A stretch of DNA of 64,000 nucleotides from Granulicella aggregans (GCF_014203275.1 NZ_JACHIP010000003.1:372001-436000); one strand, 5' to 3'. Positions 7,882 to 17,024 are shown, counted from the first letter of the stretch. The notes: generated from the letters alone by a model not told the origin. Numbers and translations: made by a program.

Positions 7882-9957
7882 TTAAGTGAGTTCGGGCGCT
7901 TCAATACTGCTTGGTGGATTGTCGATTGTGACGGCTCCAAAAGCTGCGTTTTCGAAAGGCAGGAAGATCACGAAGATTGATCCGTGATGGCGCTCGCTGG
8001 TGCTTGAACGGACGTGCAGCCTGCCGCCGAGGCGGCCGAGGATTTCGGCGCTGATCCAAAGTCCAAGGCCTGTGCCACCGAAGCCCTTGGTGGTGAAGAA
8101 GGCCTCGAAGACGCGGGCGCTGGTCGTCTCGTCCATGCCCTTTCCATCGTCGGCAATGGTGAGGACGATGCCGCAGCGGCCGGACTTCCACTCCGTCGCA
8201 GGCCGGCTGCGCAGAGTAAGGCGGCCTCCGGGGAGCATCGCGTCGAGGGCGTTCGCGACGAGGTTGTTGAGGACCTGGCGCACTTCGCCCTCGAAGCACC
8301 GGAAGGGCTCGACGGCGCGATCTCGCCTTTCCACGGTGATCCGGTTATCGCGAATGCGACGGCTATGTAGAACCAGAACCGAGCGGAAGAGATCGGCGGC
8401 CAAGATGAGTTCGGAGTGAGAGCTGCGTTTCTGAAAGCGGAGGGTCTCGTTCACGATGGTGGCGACGCGCTTCAATTCGCCATCGGCGATCTCAAGGAGC
8501 GACTTTACCTCTTCGTCATGGACCTGTTCGCGAGCAAGATAGACCAAGTTCATGGCTGCGTCGACCGGATTATTGATCTCGTGGGCGATTGAGCTGGAGT
8601 GTCTTCCGACGGCGGCCAGCTTCTCGCTTTGGCGAAGTGCGGCCTCGGCGCGGCGTTGGTCTTCGACGTCGACGACCATGACTGCGAAGCCGCGGAGATC
8701 GCCAGCTTCATCGATGTCTGGAGCGTAGGTCGCGATGACGCGGCGGTCGCCGTAGACGGTGGGGCAGATAGTTTCGGAAGAGCTTGTGACGCCCCTTCGA
8801 GCAGCGTCGCGTGCGGGCCTCGTGCTCTGCCAGTAGGCTTCGCCGAGGACTTGAGATACCGTGCGGCCCACCAGTTTATTTGCCGGGAGACCGAGCCAAA
8901 GCTCGTGGGTTCGGTTCACCCTGACGAATCTTCCGGATGTATCGATGTACCCGATGAGCATGGGCAGGTTGTCGGTGATCAGCCGAAGTTCCTGCTCGCT
9001 AATCTCGACTGCGGCTGCGGCTTCCATGGAGACTTGCATGAACTCGCGCTGGCGGCGTTCGGCAGTGTTGAGGGAGTTGCCTATAAGAACGAGTGAGAGG
9101 CTGCCCCCAACTACCAGGGTGACGGCAAAAAGGGCCATGGCAAACCGTACCTGCCCGAGATTCAAGGCCGGTCGTAGGTAGAGGTAGCCCATAAGGACTG
9201 GAAAGATAATCAGCGCGGGAAGAAGACGGCGCGCGACCCAGCTTCCACGTTCCGCAGCTGTAAGGACTTTCCCAACCGCGGAGTCGAACTGGCCGAGAAT
9301 GAGACCACAACTGAGGACGAGAAATCCGATTCCGGTGTGGAATGCCATGGAGTTGGCTTTTATGGAGGAGCCGTAGAGAACAGGCACTCCGTACAGGAAG
9401 CCGGTGATGCTGGTGAGCGCGAGCGTCCCGAGCAGCAGGGCAAAGACCTGCGAGACACGGCAAGAGAGCTTGTTTCCTATGAAGAAGAGAAGAGAGGAGC
9501 CAGCAAGACAGAATGCAATGGCCGTGACGTAAGAGGGGCGGCCGGGATCGACGAGACGTTGGACGTCGCGAAAGAGAAGCTCGTCGATGTGCAGGTTGAT
9601 GCCAAAGGCGTACTCGGAGATTGTGGCTGCACCGATGAAGACTGTGATCGCAGCAAAGATTCGTGAGAGTGGCCGTGAAGCGGTGAGGCGCGAGAGAGCG
9701 AAGTTAAGGCCGATCCCGGTGGTGAGAAAGCCGAGAGCGGTATTGGGCTTCATGCTGACATGTCCGGTCAGGACGGTCTCGATGGCCTGGATGCCAAGGG
9801 CCCACCCGCATAGCACGATGGCTCCAAGGGTGGCTGATAGGGCCGCGCAAGTCTGGGCGACGCGACGCACGACCCCGCGCATGTCGGCCTGATTACCGAA
9901 TGCGGGAAGAATAGTGGAGAAAGAAGTCGTGCGGGCTCGGGAGGGCCTTTTATGCAT
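7882..9957 (-). CDS. Membrane-bound PAS sensor histidine kinase
   Basis: This 691-residue protein has seven or eight hydrophobic segments in its first ~300 residues, a PAS domain at about 325-440 (LRLITDNLPMLIGYIDTSGR), then a HisKA domain with SSIAHEINNPVDAAMNLVYL (phospho-accepting His near residue 460) and a HATPase_c domain carrying the N box (LNNLVANALDAM), G1 (ADDGKGM), F box (FEAFFTTK) and G2 (GTGLGL). All catalytic motifs look intact. It has no receiver domain and no response-regulator neighbour, so it is an orphan kinase. The membrane part resembles small-ligand-sensing multi-TM input domains without a named match. There is no clear ribosome site at the ATG; M26 is a possible alternative start. 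Confidence 0.9.
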   Translation of the reverse strand: MHKRPSRARTTSFSTILPAFGNQADMRGVVRRVAQTCAALSATLGAIVLCGWALGIQAIETVLTGHVSMKPNTALGFLTTGIGLNFALSRLTASRPLSRIFAAITVFIGAATISEYAFGINLHIDELLFRDVQRLVDPGRPSYVTAIAFCLAGSSLLFFIGNKLSCRVSQVFALLLGTLALTSITGFLYGVPVLYGSSIKANSMAFHTGIGFLVLSCGLILGQFDSAVGKVLTAAERGSWVARRLLPALIIFPVLMGYLYLRPALNLGQVRFAMALFAVTLVVGGSLSLVLIGNSLNTAERRQREFMQVSMEAAAAVEISEQELRLITDNLPMLIGYIDTSGRFVRVNRTHELWLGLPANKLVGRTVSQVLGEAYWQSTRPARDAARRGVTSSSETICPTVYGDRRVIATYAPDIDEAGDLRGFAVMVVDVEDQRRAEAALRQSEKLAAVGRHSSSIAHEINNPVDAAMNLVYLAREQVHDEEVKSLLEIADGELKRVATIVNETLRFQKRSSHSELILAADLFRSVLVLHSRRIRDNRITVERRDRAVEPFRCFEGEVRQVLNNLVANALDAMLPGGRLTLRSRPATEWKSGRCGIVLTIADDGKGMDETTSARVFEAFFTTKGFGGTGLGLWISAEILGRLGGRLHVRSSTSERHHGSIFVIFLPFENAAFGAVTIDNPPSSIEAPELT

Positions 9958-10152
9958 AGAGGGTTAAGTTGTGGTCTTACAGTCAGACGCGGTTGAGGAG
10001 CGTTTTGCTTCCCCGTTATTGAGTGTATTCAATCTGCTACGCGAAGAGTCTACTCCTCCGAATGGTTGAGATCAGTCTATGCCGATGTGGGTACACTTGA
10101 GTGCGTCGAGGGTGAAAGACCATTTGCGGCCCCCAGTGGAGAGAACGACCGG

Positions 10153-11865
10153 ATGAATGCAGAGGATAGAGGCAATAGCTTTTCGTTGATCACCATGTTG
10201 TGTGCCTTTTTCATTGCTACAGCGGCGCTGGGACAGGCGGCGGCGAAGAGTGCTACGGCGGCCATCGTGCCCGGGAACTTTGTCGACACTACCCCGTCGA
10301 GCGGGGTGAACTTCGAGGGAGTGGCATCGCACACTTCGAAGAAGTATCTGATGGAGACGATGGGTTCGGGCGTGGCACTGTTGGATTACGACAATGACGG
10401 GTTGCTGGATGTCTTCTTTGTCAACGGGGCTCCGCTAAGCGATCCTACGGCGAAGGGAACGATCCCCGTAAAGTCGGGGCCGAAGGACTGGAACCGACTG
10501 TTTCATCAGAAGAAGGATGGGACATTCGAAGATGTGACGGTGAAGGCGGGGCTTCAGGGCGTTGGGTACGGGATGGGCGTCGCAGTAGGGGACTTCGATA
10601 ACGATGGGTTCGAAGATCTTTACGTTACGGCCTATGGCGGGAATAAGCTGTATCGGAATAACGGGAATGGGACGTTTACCGATGTGACGGAGACCTCGGG
10701 GACAGGTGGGAGCGGCTGGTCGACATCTGCGGCGTGGGTGGACCTGGATAATGACGGCCTGCTCGACTTGGTGGTCCTGCGCTATGTGAAGTGGGACTTC
10801 GACGATGTGTGGTGTGGGGAGCATCGCGACGGGTACAGATCGTACTGCCATCCGGATATCTTTCCGGCGGTTGCCCCGCTGGTTTATCACAACGACGGCC
10901 ATGGGAAGTTTACGGAGATCTCGGCGAAGACTGGGATCTCGGTGCCGGGCAAGGGGCTGGGCATCGCGATTGCTGATTTCGACCGCGACGGCAAGGTGGA
11001 TATCGCGGTAGCCAATGACTCGATGCTGGAGTTCCTCTATCGCAACAAGGGCGATGGGACGTTCGAAGAGACGGGGCTGACGTCGGAGATTGCAGTGGAC
11101 GGCGATGGGCGGACGTATGCCGGGATGGGGATCGACTTCGCGGACTACAACAACGATGGGTTGCCGGATCTGATCATGACAAACCTGGCGAATCAGAAGT
11201 ATGCGATCTACAAGAACAATGGTGACTCGAGCTTTACGTATGACACGTACATGTCGGGAATTGCGGGAATGACGCTGCTGCACTCAGGGTGGAGTGCGTA
11301 CTTTGTGGACTACGACAACGACGGGCTGAAGGACCTGCTGATCGCGCAGGGGCATGACGTGGACACGGTGGAGCTGACCTCGCCGCAGATTCATTATAAG
11401 GAGCCGATGCTGTTGGCGCGCAACACCGGCAAGGGATTTGTTGACGTGAGTGCGGTGTCTGGCGCGGTGTTCAAGCAGCCGTGGGTTGGTCGGGGCATGG
11501 CGGTGGGGGACCTGGACAACGATGGCCGGGTCGATGCCGTGGTCGCAACGAACGGAGGAGCGGCACATATCCTGCACAACGAGACCGTGACTGCGAATCA
11601 CTGGCTGACGATCTCCCTGGTTGGTCATAAGAGCAACCGCGACGGAATTGGTGCCGAGATCGAGGTGACAGGCTCGAAGTACAAGCAGCTGGTTACGGTG
11701 AGCACATCGGGAGGGTATCTCTCTTCAAAGGACAAGCGGGCACACTTCGGGTTGGGGACGGACGGGGTGGTGAAACTGGTCGAAGTGAGATGGCCGAGCG
11801 GGAAGGTGCAGCGATTGCAGGACGTGAAAGTGGATCAGCAACTGAAGATCGAGGAGCCCCAGTAG
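10153..11865 (+). CDS. Secreted CRTAC1-like protein with VCBS/FG-GAP repeats and ASPIC/UnbV domain
   Basis: The ATG at 10153 has GGAGAG ten bases upstream and gives a 570-residue protein with a signal peptide ending ATAALGQA. A TTG at 10066 would add 29 non-signal residues. At least seven calcium-binding-type repeats are visible, for example DYDNDGLLDVFFVNG, DFDNDGFEDLYVTAYG, DLDNDGLLDLVVLRY and DYDNDGLKDLLIAQG, forming a predicted seven-bladed propeller. The C-terminus (NHWLTISLVGHKSNRDGIGA to VRWPSGKVQRL) is an ASPIC/UnbV domain. Such proteins are abundant in acidobacteria and planctomycetes. A surface or extracellular binding role is likely; the ligand is unknown. Confidence 0.9.
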   Translation: MNAEDRGNSFSLITMLCAFFIATAALGQAAAKSATAAIVPGNFVDTTPSSGVNFEGVASHTSKKYLMETMGSGVALLDYDNDGLLDVFFVNGAPLSDPTAKGTIPVKSGPKDWNRLFHQKKDGTFEDVTVKAGLQGVGYGMGVAVGDFDNDGFEDLYVTAYGGNKLYRNNGNGTFTDVTETSGTGGSGWSTSAAWVDLDNDGLLDLVVLRYVKWDFDDVWCGEHRDGYRSYCHPDIFPAVAPLVYHNDGHGKFTEISAKTGISVPGKGLGIAIADFDRDGKVDIAVANDSMLEFLYRNKGDGTFEETGLTSEIAVDGDGRTYAGMGIDFADYNNDGLPDLIMTNLANQKYAIYKNNGDSSFTYDTYMSGIAGMTLLHSGWSAYFVDYDNDGLKDLLIAQGHDVDTVELTSPQIHYKEPMLLARNTGKGFVDVSAVSGAVFKQPWVGRGMAVGDLDNDGRVDAVVATNGGAAHILHNETVTANHWLTISLVGHKSNRDGIGAEIEVTGSKYKQLVTVSTSGGYLSSKDKRAHFGLGTDGVVKLVEVRWPSGKVQRLQDVKVDQQLKIEEPQ

Positions 11866-11887
11866 CGTCTGGTGATGGATGAAACGA

Positions 11888-11927
11888 ATGCCGCTCCTGA
11901 AAAGCACGGAGTGGCATTTTGCTTTTT
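11888..11927 (+). terminator. Rho-independent terminator after the VCBS-repeat gene
   Basis: ATGCCGCTCC (11888-11897) and GGAGTGGCAT (11908-11917) pair over ten bases with one G-U. They are separated by a 10-base loop and followed by TTTTGCTTTTT. It lies 23 bases after the stop at 11865. Confidence 0.75.
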
Positions 11928-11942
11928 GGTTTCGGGGCCGGG

Positions 11943-12173
11943 TCAGGCGTTCTTTGCTCCGAGGGGGGAGCCTTCCGCGGCGCTGCTTCGGCTGCGGCGA
12001 GTTCGTTTGCCTCGCTCGGAAGAGATGAAGACCTTCCAGCAGGCGTTGCACTCCCAGGGGAAGAGACCGAGCTTGAACATGACTACTTTTTGCATGAAAC
12101 CTTTTCGTTCAGTGCGGGAAGTTCGCTCGGAGCCGCAGTATTTGCAGTGTGGTGATGGCATGGAAGCGTTCAT
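11943..12173 (-). CDS. Small zinc-ribbon protein
   Basis: This 76-residue product has two Cys pairs, CKYC (10-13) and CNAC (42-45), spaced as in a treble-clef zinc ribbon, followed by a basic tail (SSERGKRTRRSRSS). Short proteins with this CxxC-28-CxxC layout and an LGLFPWEC-like segment recur in acidobacterial genomes without assigned function; that statement is from memory. It runs opposite to the VCBS gene and divergent from uxaC. There is no convincing ribosome site; M5 is a second possible start. The conserved cysteine pattern argues for a real gene despite its size. Confidence 0.6.
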   Translation of the reverse strand: MNASMPSPHCKYCGSERTSRTERKGFMQKVVMFKLGLFPWECNACWKVFISSERGKRTRRSRSSAAEGSPLGAKNA

Positions 12174-12322
12174 GAGGAGAGCCGTATCATCCTTATTGAG
12201 TTGGTACTTCTATCGGCACAATAATAGAAATGTTGACGGTAACCTTATGATTCGACGTTACCAAACCGGTTTGGGTTCCAAAATGGGCTGTGGATTTGCC
12301 GAGTGCCGTTCTTGATTCGGGT

Positions 12323-12353
12323 TTGATACTCTCTTGGACGGTGGTCTAACCAC
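12323..12353 (+). promoter_or_regulatory. Candidate promoter and GntR-type operator of uxaC
   Basis: A -35-like TTGATA (12323-12328) is separated by 16 bases from TCTAAC (12345-12350). The palindrome GTGGTCTAACCAC (12341-12353; 5-base arms, 3-base centre) covers the -10 element and ends 14 bases before the uxaC ATG. The TGGT-N3-ACCA core is typical of FadR/UxuR-like GntR regulators of hexuronate genes, which repress in the absence of substrate. No such regulator gene is in the window. Confidence 0.5.
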
Positions 12354-12367
12354 TCAAGCGAGGCGTC

Positions 12368-13780
12368 ATGCTCGACAAAGACAGATTGTTTCCGGCAGAG
12401 AGTGGTGTCGCGCGCCGAGTGGCGCAGGCACTGTATGAAACGGTGAAGGGCCTGCCGATTGTTAGCCCTCATGGACACACCGATCCGCGGTGGTTTGCAG
12501 ACAACAAGTCATTTCCTGACCCGGCGGCGCTGTTTATTCAGCCCGACCACTACGTCTTCAGGATGTTGTATTCGCAGGGCGTGAGCCTGGAGTCGCTTGG
12601 AGTTCCGCAGCAGGGGACGAACTCGGGTGAGGCAGTTCGGGTAGATCCGAGAGAGGTGTGGCGAATCTTCGCGCGGCACTATTACTTGTTTCGCGGGACG
12701 CCGACACGGCTTTGGTTAGACCACTCCTTTGAGACGCTGTTTGGGCTGACAGAGCGGCTGAGCGAGGCGAATGCGGACACGTTTTACGACGTGATTGCGG
12801 CGAAGCTGAAGACGCCGGAGTTCTTACCGCGGGCGCTGTACGAGCGGTTCGGGATCGAAGTGCTCGCGACAACGGACGCGGCAGTGGACTCGCTGGAACA
12901 TCATCGAGCGATTCGGGACTCTGGCTGGAAAGGCAGGGTACTTCCTACGTTTCGTCCGGACGCGGTCATCGACGCGGAGTATGCCGGTTTCAGGGAGAAT
13001 CTGGAGGCGTTGGGAACGCTTACCGGAGAAGATGTATCGGGGTGGAACGGGTATCTTCGGGCGCTGCGAAGCCGGCGGCAGTTCTTTATTGCGAATGGAG
13101 CTACGGCGACGGACCATGGCCACCTGACAGCGATGACGGCGGACCTTTCGCCCGTGGATGCGGCGAAGCTCTATGGGAGGATCTTTTCCGGGCACCTGGA
13201 GGCTGGCGACGTGGAGCTCTTCCAGGCGCAAATGCTGACGGAGATGGCGGGAATGAGTGTCGAGGATGGGCTTGTGATGCAGCTGCATCCGGGGTCAATC
13301 CGAAACCATAACTTGAAGGTTTACGAGAAGTTCGGACGAGACAAGGGGGCGGATATTCCCTCGCCAACCGAGTATGTTCGGAGTCTGCGGCCGCTGCTGA
13401 CGAAGTACGGGAACGATCCACGGCTGACTTTGATCGTGTTTACGCTGGACGAGACTTCCTACAGCCGGGAGCTTGCTCCGCTGGCAGGGCACTATCCTGC
13501 GCTGCGGTTAGGGCCGCCCTGGTGGTTTCACGACTCGCCCGAGGGGATGATGCGGTTTCGTGAACAGGCGACTGAGACGGCGGGGTTCTACAACACGGTA
13601 GGGTTCAACGACGACACGCGGGCTTTCCTGTCGATACCGGCGCGGCACGACGTCGCGCGGAGAGTGGACTGCGCGTTTCTGGGGAGGCTCGTTGCGGAAG
13701 GGCGATTGGACGAGGATGAGGCGTTTGAGGTAGCCAAGGAGCTGACTGTGGGGCTCGTGAAACGCGCGTATAAGCTATAA
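12368..13780 (+). CDS. uxaC: Glucuronate (uronate) isomerase
   Basis: This 470-residue protein, of normal length for UxaC, converts D-glucuronate to D-fructuronate and D-galacturonate to D-tagaturonate, the entry step of hexuronate catabolism in the cytoplasm. Family signatures visible are IVSPHGHTDPRWFADN (metal-binding His pair), ALYERFGIEVLATTDAAVDS, MQLHPGSIRNHN, GPPWWFHDSPEGMMRFRE and GFYNTVGFNDDTRAFLSIPA with RHDVARR. GAGG lies four bases before the ATG. It stands alone here; the uxuA/uxuB or uxaA/uxaB steps must lie elsewhere. The operator-like palindrome just upstream suggests induction by uronates. Confidence 0.95.
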   Translation: MLDKDRLFPAESGVARRVAQALYETVKGLPIVSPHGHTDPRWFADNKSFPDPAALFIQPDHYVFRMLYSQGVSLESLGVPQQGTNSGEAVRVDPREVWRIFARHYYLFRGTPTRLWLDHSFETLFGLTERLSEANADTFYDVIAAKLKTPEFLPRALYERFGIEVLATTDAAVDSLEHHRAIRDSGWKGRVLPTFRPDAVIDAEYAGFRENLEALGTLTGEDVSGWNGYLRALRSRRQFFIANGATATDHGHLTAMTADLSPVDAAKLYGRIFSGHLEAGDVELFQAQMLTEMAGMSVEDGLVMQLHPGSIRNHNLKVYEKFGRDKGADIPSPTEYVRSLRPLLTKYGNDPRLTLIVFTLDETSYSRELAPLAGHYPALRLGPPWWFHDSPEGMMRFREQATETAGFYNTVGFNDDTRAFLSIPARHDVARRVDCAFLGRLVAEGRLDEDEAFEVAKELTVGLVKRAYKL

Positions 13781-13793
13781 GGAACTTGTCTAG

Positions 13794-14468
13794 TCAGCCT
13801 TGTTGGCTTTCGGCGAGGCCGACGGGGAGATTCATGTCGATGCGCTTCGCATCGGTGTCTACCGAGATCAGAAAGGCTTTCACGAAGGGGACAAGGATCT
13901 CGTCGCCCGCGGAAGTCTCGACGGCCAAAAGGGGGGCTGCCTCTTCAAGACGGCGGCTCCCGTCCGGGGTGGTGGCAAAGTGGACATCGGTAACCGTCCC
14001 CAGCGCAAGAGTCACCTCGGAATTTGCGTGATCGTAGAGAGTGCAGCCAACGAGGTCGCTAATGTACGAGGCGTCGTCCTCGAGCTCAAGCCGTTCAGAC
14101 GTGGGGATGATAATGTCGAGGCCGGCGAGGGTCTCAGCCTGATTGATGGAGTCGATGCCGACCAGGTGGAGAACGATGCGGCCGCTGTTCTTGCCCACGG
14201 GAAGCCAGAAGTCACGGACTTCCGCGATCCGGGCTTCGGACTCGGTGCCGGTGAAGTTTTCGACGGCCAGAAAGATGCGGCTGTTTGAAGTGAGCACTTC
14301 GGGGAAGTCGGTGAGGAGATCCGCAAGAATCTCGCCTTTGCGGCCCTGCGGGCGCAGGATGTGGGCTAGAACGGTCCACTGTGGATCCTGCGCCGTCTGA
14401 TCACTGGTGGGAGACGAGGCAGGTTCCGTTACAGGGGTTGCGTCCGTGCGCGTCACGCTGGGCTTCAA
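13794..14468 (-). CDS. rimM: Ribosome maturation factor RimM
   Basis: RimM binds the 30S subunit through S19 and assists maturation of the 16S rRNA 3' domain. The 224-residue product has the N-terminal RimM beta-barrel (TVLAHILRPQGRKGEILADL) and the C-terminal PRC-barrel (DLVGCTLYDHANSEVTLALG through ILVPFVKAFLISVDTDAKRI). An extra ~30-residue Thr/Ser-rich N-terminal stretch precedes the conserved domain. The start is TTG at 14468, with AGGA inside the end of khpA, five bases away. It is third in rpsP-khpA-rimM; the usual trmD and rplS do not follow, because uxaC converges here. Confidence 0.92.
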   Translation of the reverse strand: MKPSVTRTDATPVTEPASSPTSDQTAQDPQWTVLAHILRPQGRKGEILADLLTDFPEVLTSNSRIFLAVENFTGTESEARIAEVRDFWLPVGKNSGRIVLHLVGIDSINQAETLAGLDIIIPTSERLELEDDASYISDLVGCTLYDHANSEVTLALGTVTDVHFATTPDGSRRLEEAAPLLAVETSAGDEILVPFVKAFLISVDTDAKRIDMNLPVGLAESQQG

Positions 14469-14473
14469 GAGAA

Positions 14474-14950
14474 TCAGTCCTGCGGCGAGCCGCTGGACTC
14501 AAGATGGGCCGATTTACCGGCTCCCTCTTCGACGATGTCGAGAGAGAACCGGTGCTGCATCTTCATGCTGGCAGCACTCAGGATGGTTCGGATGGAGCGA
14601 GCGGTACGGCCTTGTTTGCCGATCACTTTACCGATATCGGTGGAGGCGACGCGGAGGCGGAGGACAGTAGAGGCTGCCTCCGGGATGACCTCTACGCTTA
14701 CAGCTTCGGGATCGTCGACAAGAGCCTTCGCCAATCCCGAGACCAGTTCCTGAATCCTGTGAGAGGCTTCAGGGGTGAGCGGTAAATCCGGTTGAAGCAT
14801 GTAGGCACCTGTCGGGAGAGTGATGCCTCTTTCTGAAGTGTGACCACGCGCTTCGTCTAGGGGCGAAGGCTTCGTGTAGCTCTCAGATGAAGGTGATGTT
14901 TCGATCATAGTTGTCAGTTGTAATACAGCGAACTCGGAAAGGCTAGACAA
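14474..14950 (-). CDS. khpA: KH-domain RNA-binding protein KhpA
   Basis: The conserved core, residues ~66-140, has the KH signature GKVIGKQGRTARSIRTILSA preceded by LAKALVDDPEAVSVEVI, as in KhpA/YlqC, a small RNA-binding partner of KhpB. TTG at 14950 has AGGAAAG at good spacing and gives 158 residues, about twice the ~80 usual for the family. ATG at 14908 or the internal ATG before LQPDLPLTPEASHRI (~108 residues) would be shorter alternatives. Position between rpsP and rimM is the classical one and supports the assignment. Confidence 0.88.
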   Translation of the reverse strand: MSSLSEFAVLQLTTMIETSPSSESYTKPSPLDEARGHTSERGITLPTGAYMLQPDLPLTPEASHRIQELVSGLAKALVDDPEAVSVEVIPEAASTVLRLRVASTDIGKVIGKQGRTARSIRTILSAASMKMQHRFSLDIVEEGAGKSAHLESSGSPQD

Positions 14951-15067
14951 GCTAACGCTTTCCTGAAAACAGAATGAACGATTTTCACAAACAAGTGAAG
15001 GGAAAATGCTGGTTTCGACACCCTTCGGGTATGCTCTTAGGAACCCAAAGGTTAGACGTAGGGATTA

Positions 15068-15328
15068 CTAGGCCACTGTTGCAGTTTCGGACACTGCGGG
15101 ATTTTTGCTGAGGATCTTGCCGACGGTCTCGGAGAGTTGTGCGCCGTTGCCGGTCCAATAGGCGATGCGGTCATGCTTGAGCGACACGCTTGCGGGCTCG
15201 GTGCGCGGATTGTAGGTGCCGACAACTTCTACAGAGCGGCCGTTGCGGGCGCGGTCTTTCTCGATAACAACGATGCGGTAGTGGGGCTGCTTGCGCGCGC
15301 CAACGCGCGCCAGACGGATCATCAACAC
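15068..15328 (-). CDS. rpsP: 30S ribosomal protein bS16
   Basis: The 86-residue protein matches bS16 along its length (MIRLARVGARKQPHYRIVVI, EVVGTYNPRTEP, IAYWTGNGAQLSETVGKIL). It binds 16S rRNA early in small-subunit assembly. The GTG at 15328 has AAAGG eight bases upstream; ATG at 15322 is the classical family start but is further from the ribosome site. It heads the rpsP-khpA-rimM group, with a 117-base gap before khpA. Confidence 0.96.
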   Translation of the reverse strand: MLMIRLARVGARKQPHYRIVVIEKDRARNGRSVEVVGTYNPRTEPASVSLKHDRIAYWTGNGAQLSETVGKILSKNPAVSETATVA

Positions 15329-15524
15329 TGGGAATGCCTTTCAGGAGCTCGGTTATGTGGGTAATCTCAAGTTGACGGGCGGTTCAGAACTCACGCCAAC
15401 TTTACGACCCAACACCTAAGTATGGCGGATAATGGGGATTTCCGCAACGGCAATGGCCACTTTCGCAGCGGAAACTGCCGGGGAAGCAAGCGTTTTTCGG
15501 GACAATTTCCCGGATGTCGAGTGA

Positions 15525-16007
15525 TTAAAGTGCGAGCTTGAGGACCACGGACGTCTCAATCTGGCGCTCCGGAACGTTCCAGTATCTGCGTAACAGTTCA
15601 TTCTTCTCGGTTGGATGCGTGATTCGGAAGCCGTGCTTCTCGTAAAAACGGATGGCCCAGAGAGCGTCGGCCCAGGTACCGACGAGGACAGGGGGTAATG
15701 CCTGCTGCTTAAGATGTTCGAGCAGTCGGGCGCCGATGCCGGTCTTTTGCGCCGTGGTGCGGACGTAGGCGTGGCGGATGAGAAGAACGTCCTGCACTGG
15801 CTGGATTCCCATGACGCCGACGAGTTGGCCGTCCTGCTCGTATCCCGAAAAGGCGACTCCGGAGGCTATCTCGTTGAGGAGATAGTCGAGGGACATGTAG
15901 GGATCGTGCCAGCGATCCACGGGGATGATGCCTTTGTAGGCGCGCGCGCCGTCGTTGACGATCTCGAGGATGGCGGCGGTGTCGGCTTCGGTGCAGGGGC
16001 GAATCAT
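15525..16007 (-). CDS. GNAT-family N-acetyltransferase
   Basis: This 160-residue, single GNAT domain has the acetyl-CoA loop (VRTTAQKTGIGARLLEHLKQ, a relaxed Q/RxxGxG/A) and the C-terminal ALWAIRFYEKHGFRI motif. It resembles phosphinothricin/amine N-acetyltransferases; the substrate is unknown. Its ATG overlaps the TGA of the upstream esterase by four bases (ATGA), so the two are one transcription unit. Together they are divergent from the ligase cluster starting at 17025, and acylation of a peptide-like product is one possible role. Confidence 0.85.
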   Translation of the reverse strand: MIRPCTEADTAAILEIVNDGARAYKGIIPVDRWHDPYMSLDYLLNEIASGVAFSGYEQDGQLVGVMGIQPVQDVLLIRHAYVRTTAQKTGIGARLLEHLKQQALPPVLVGTWADALWAIRFYEKHGFRITHPTEKNELLRRYWNVPERQIETSVVLKLAL

Positions 16008-16966
16008 AGGGCGGGAAAGAGGAAGCGGAGGACGTCGTCGAAGCGGTCGGCCCAGGCGTCTTCGCTGTGAATCCCCCCGGGGACGCGCTGGTAAGCGAGG
16101 TCGAGGTTTTCCTGCCAGCCTCGGCGCTTGAGCAGGCGGAAGAGCTGATCGGTGTCGCGGAGGTGCTTTGCGCCCTCGGAGGTGCCGATGTCAAGCCAGA
16201 TGCGGAGTTGGGGACGGGGGTTGGGGGCTTCGACGAAGTCGAGGATGCTGCGGTTATTCCACCAGATGGACGGGGACATGACGGCGATGCGGCCGAAGGT
16301 CTGGGGGTACTCAAAGCCGAGGAAGAGGGAGATGAGGCCGCCGAGTGACGAGCCTCCCACCGCTGTAGTCGCAGTCCCGGGCAGAGTCCGGTAGGCGGCG
16401 TCGATGGCCGGCTTTAGCTCTTCGATGAGCAGCCGAGCGTAGCTGCGGCCTTCGCCGCCGGCGAGTTTGAAGTCGCGGGTCGGGGTGTACTCGGCCATGC
16501 GCCGGACGCCGGTGTTGGCGACTCCGACGAGGATGACGGGCTCGATCTCGCCGTTCTCGGTAAGGCGATCGGCAGTGGTGTGGGCCTGCCAGGTGTGGCC
16601 TGGGATGTAGGAGGTGCGGTCATCGAAGAGGTTCTGGCCGTCGTGGAGGTAGAAGACGGGGAAGCGCCGGGTGGAATCTTCGAAGTACACGCGCGGGAGA
16701 TAGACGGAGACGACGCGGTCGTAGGGATCGGGGAGGATGGCGGAGTGGAGACGGAGGCGATCGAGGCGCGGGATCTCGGACGGAGCGATCTCGGCGGGCC
16801 TGGCGATCGCTAGAAGCAATGGGTCGGAATCGTTCTCGCCCAAAGCCTGCGGAGCGTCCTCGAGCACGAGGAAAGAGTGATCGGGCGCACTGCGGCGGGA
16901 CAACCTGAGGGGATCAGGCGGTTGCAGGGAGGGTTCGGAGTGTTGAGTCTGGTTATGCACGGACAA
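16004..16966 (-). CDS. Alpha/beta-hydrolase, esterase D/Fes-like (PF00756)
   Basis: This 320-residue protein has no evident signal peptide. DPYDRVVSVYLPRVYFEDST and FPVFYLHDGQNLFDD mark the N-terminal strands of the enterochelin-esterase/antigen-85-like fold. VGGSSLGGLISLFLGFEYPQ holds the nucleophile elbow (Ser in GGSSLGG), and VPGGIHSEDAWADRF supplies the catalytic His region. The first ~65 residues are divergent. The start is TTG at 16966 without a clear ribosome site. It likely hydrolyses an ester or thioester of a small metabolite. It overlaps the GNAT gene and lies back to back with a second esterase of the same superfamily. Confidence 0.85.
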   Translation of the reverse strand: MSVHNQTQHSEPSLQPPDPLRLSRRSAPDHSFLVLEDAPQALGENDSDPLLLAIARPAEIAPSEIPRLDRLRLHSAILPDPYDRVVSVYLPRVYFEDSTRRFPVFYLHDGQNLFDDRTSYIPGHTWQAHTTADRLTENGEIEPVILVGVANTGVRRMAEYTPTRDFKLAGGEGRSYARLLIEELKPAIDAAYRTLPGTATTAVGGSSLGGLISLFLGFEYPQTFGRIAVMSPSIWWNNRSILDFVEAPNPRPQLRIWLDIGTSEGAKHLRDTDQLFRLLKRRGWQENLDLAYQRVPGGIHSEDAWADRFDDVLRFLFPAL

Positions 16967-17024
16967 GGGTGGGGAAGTCGCCTCGATTACGCTAGGATTG
17001 CGTTAGGTTAGCAGAAAGGGCGCT

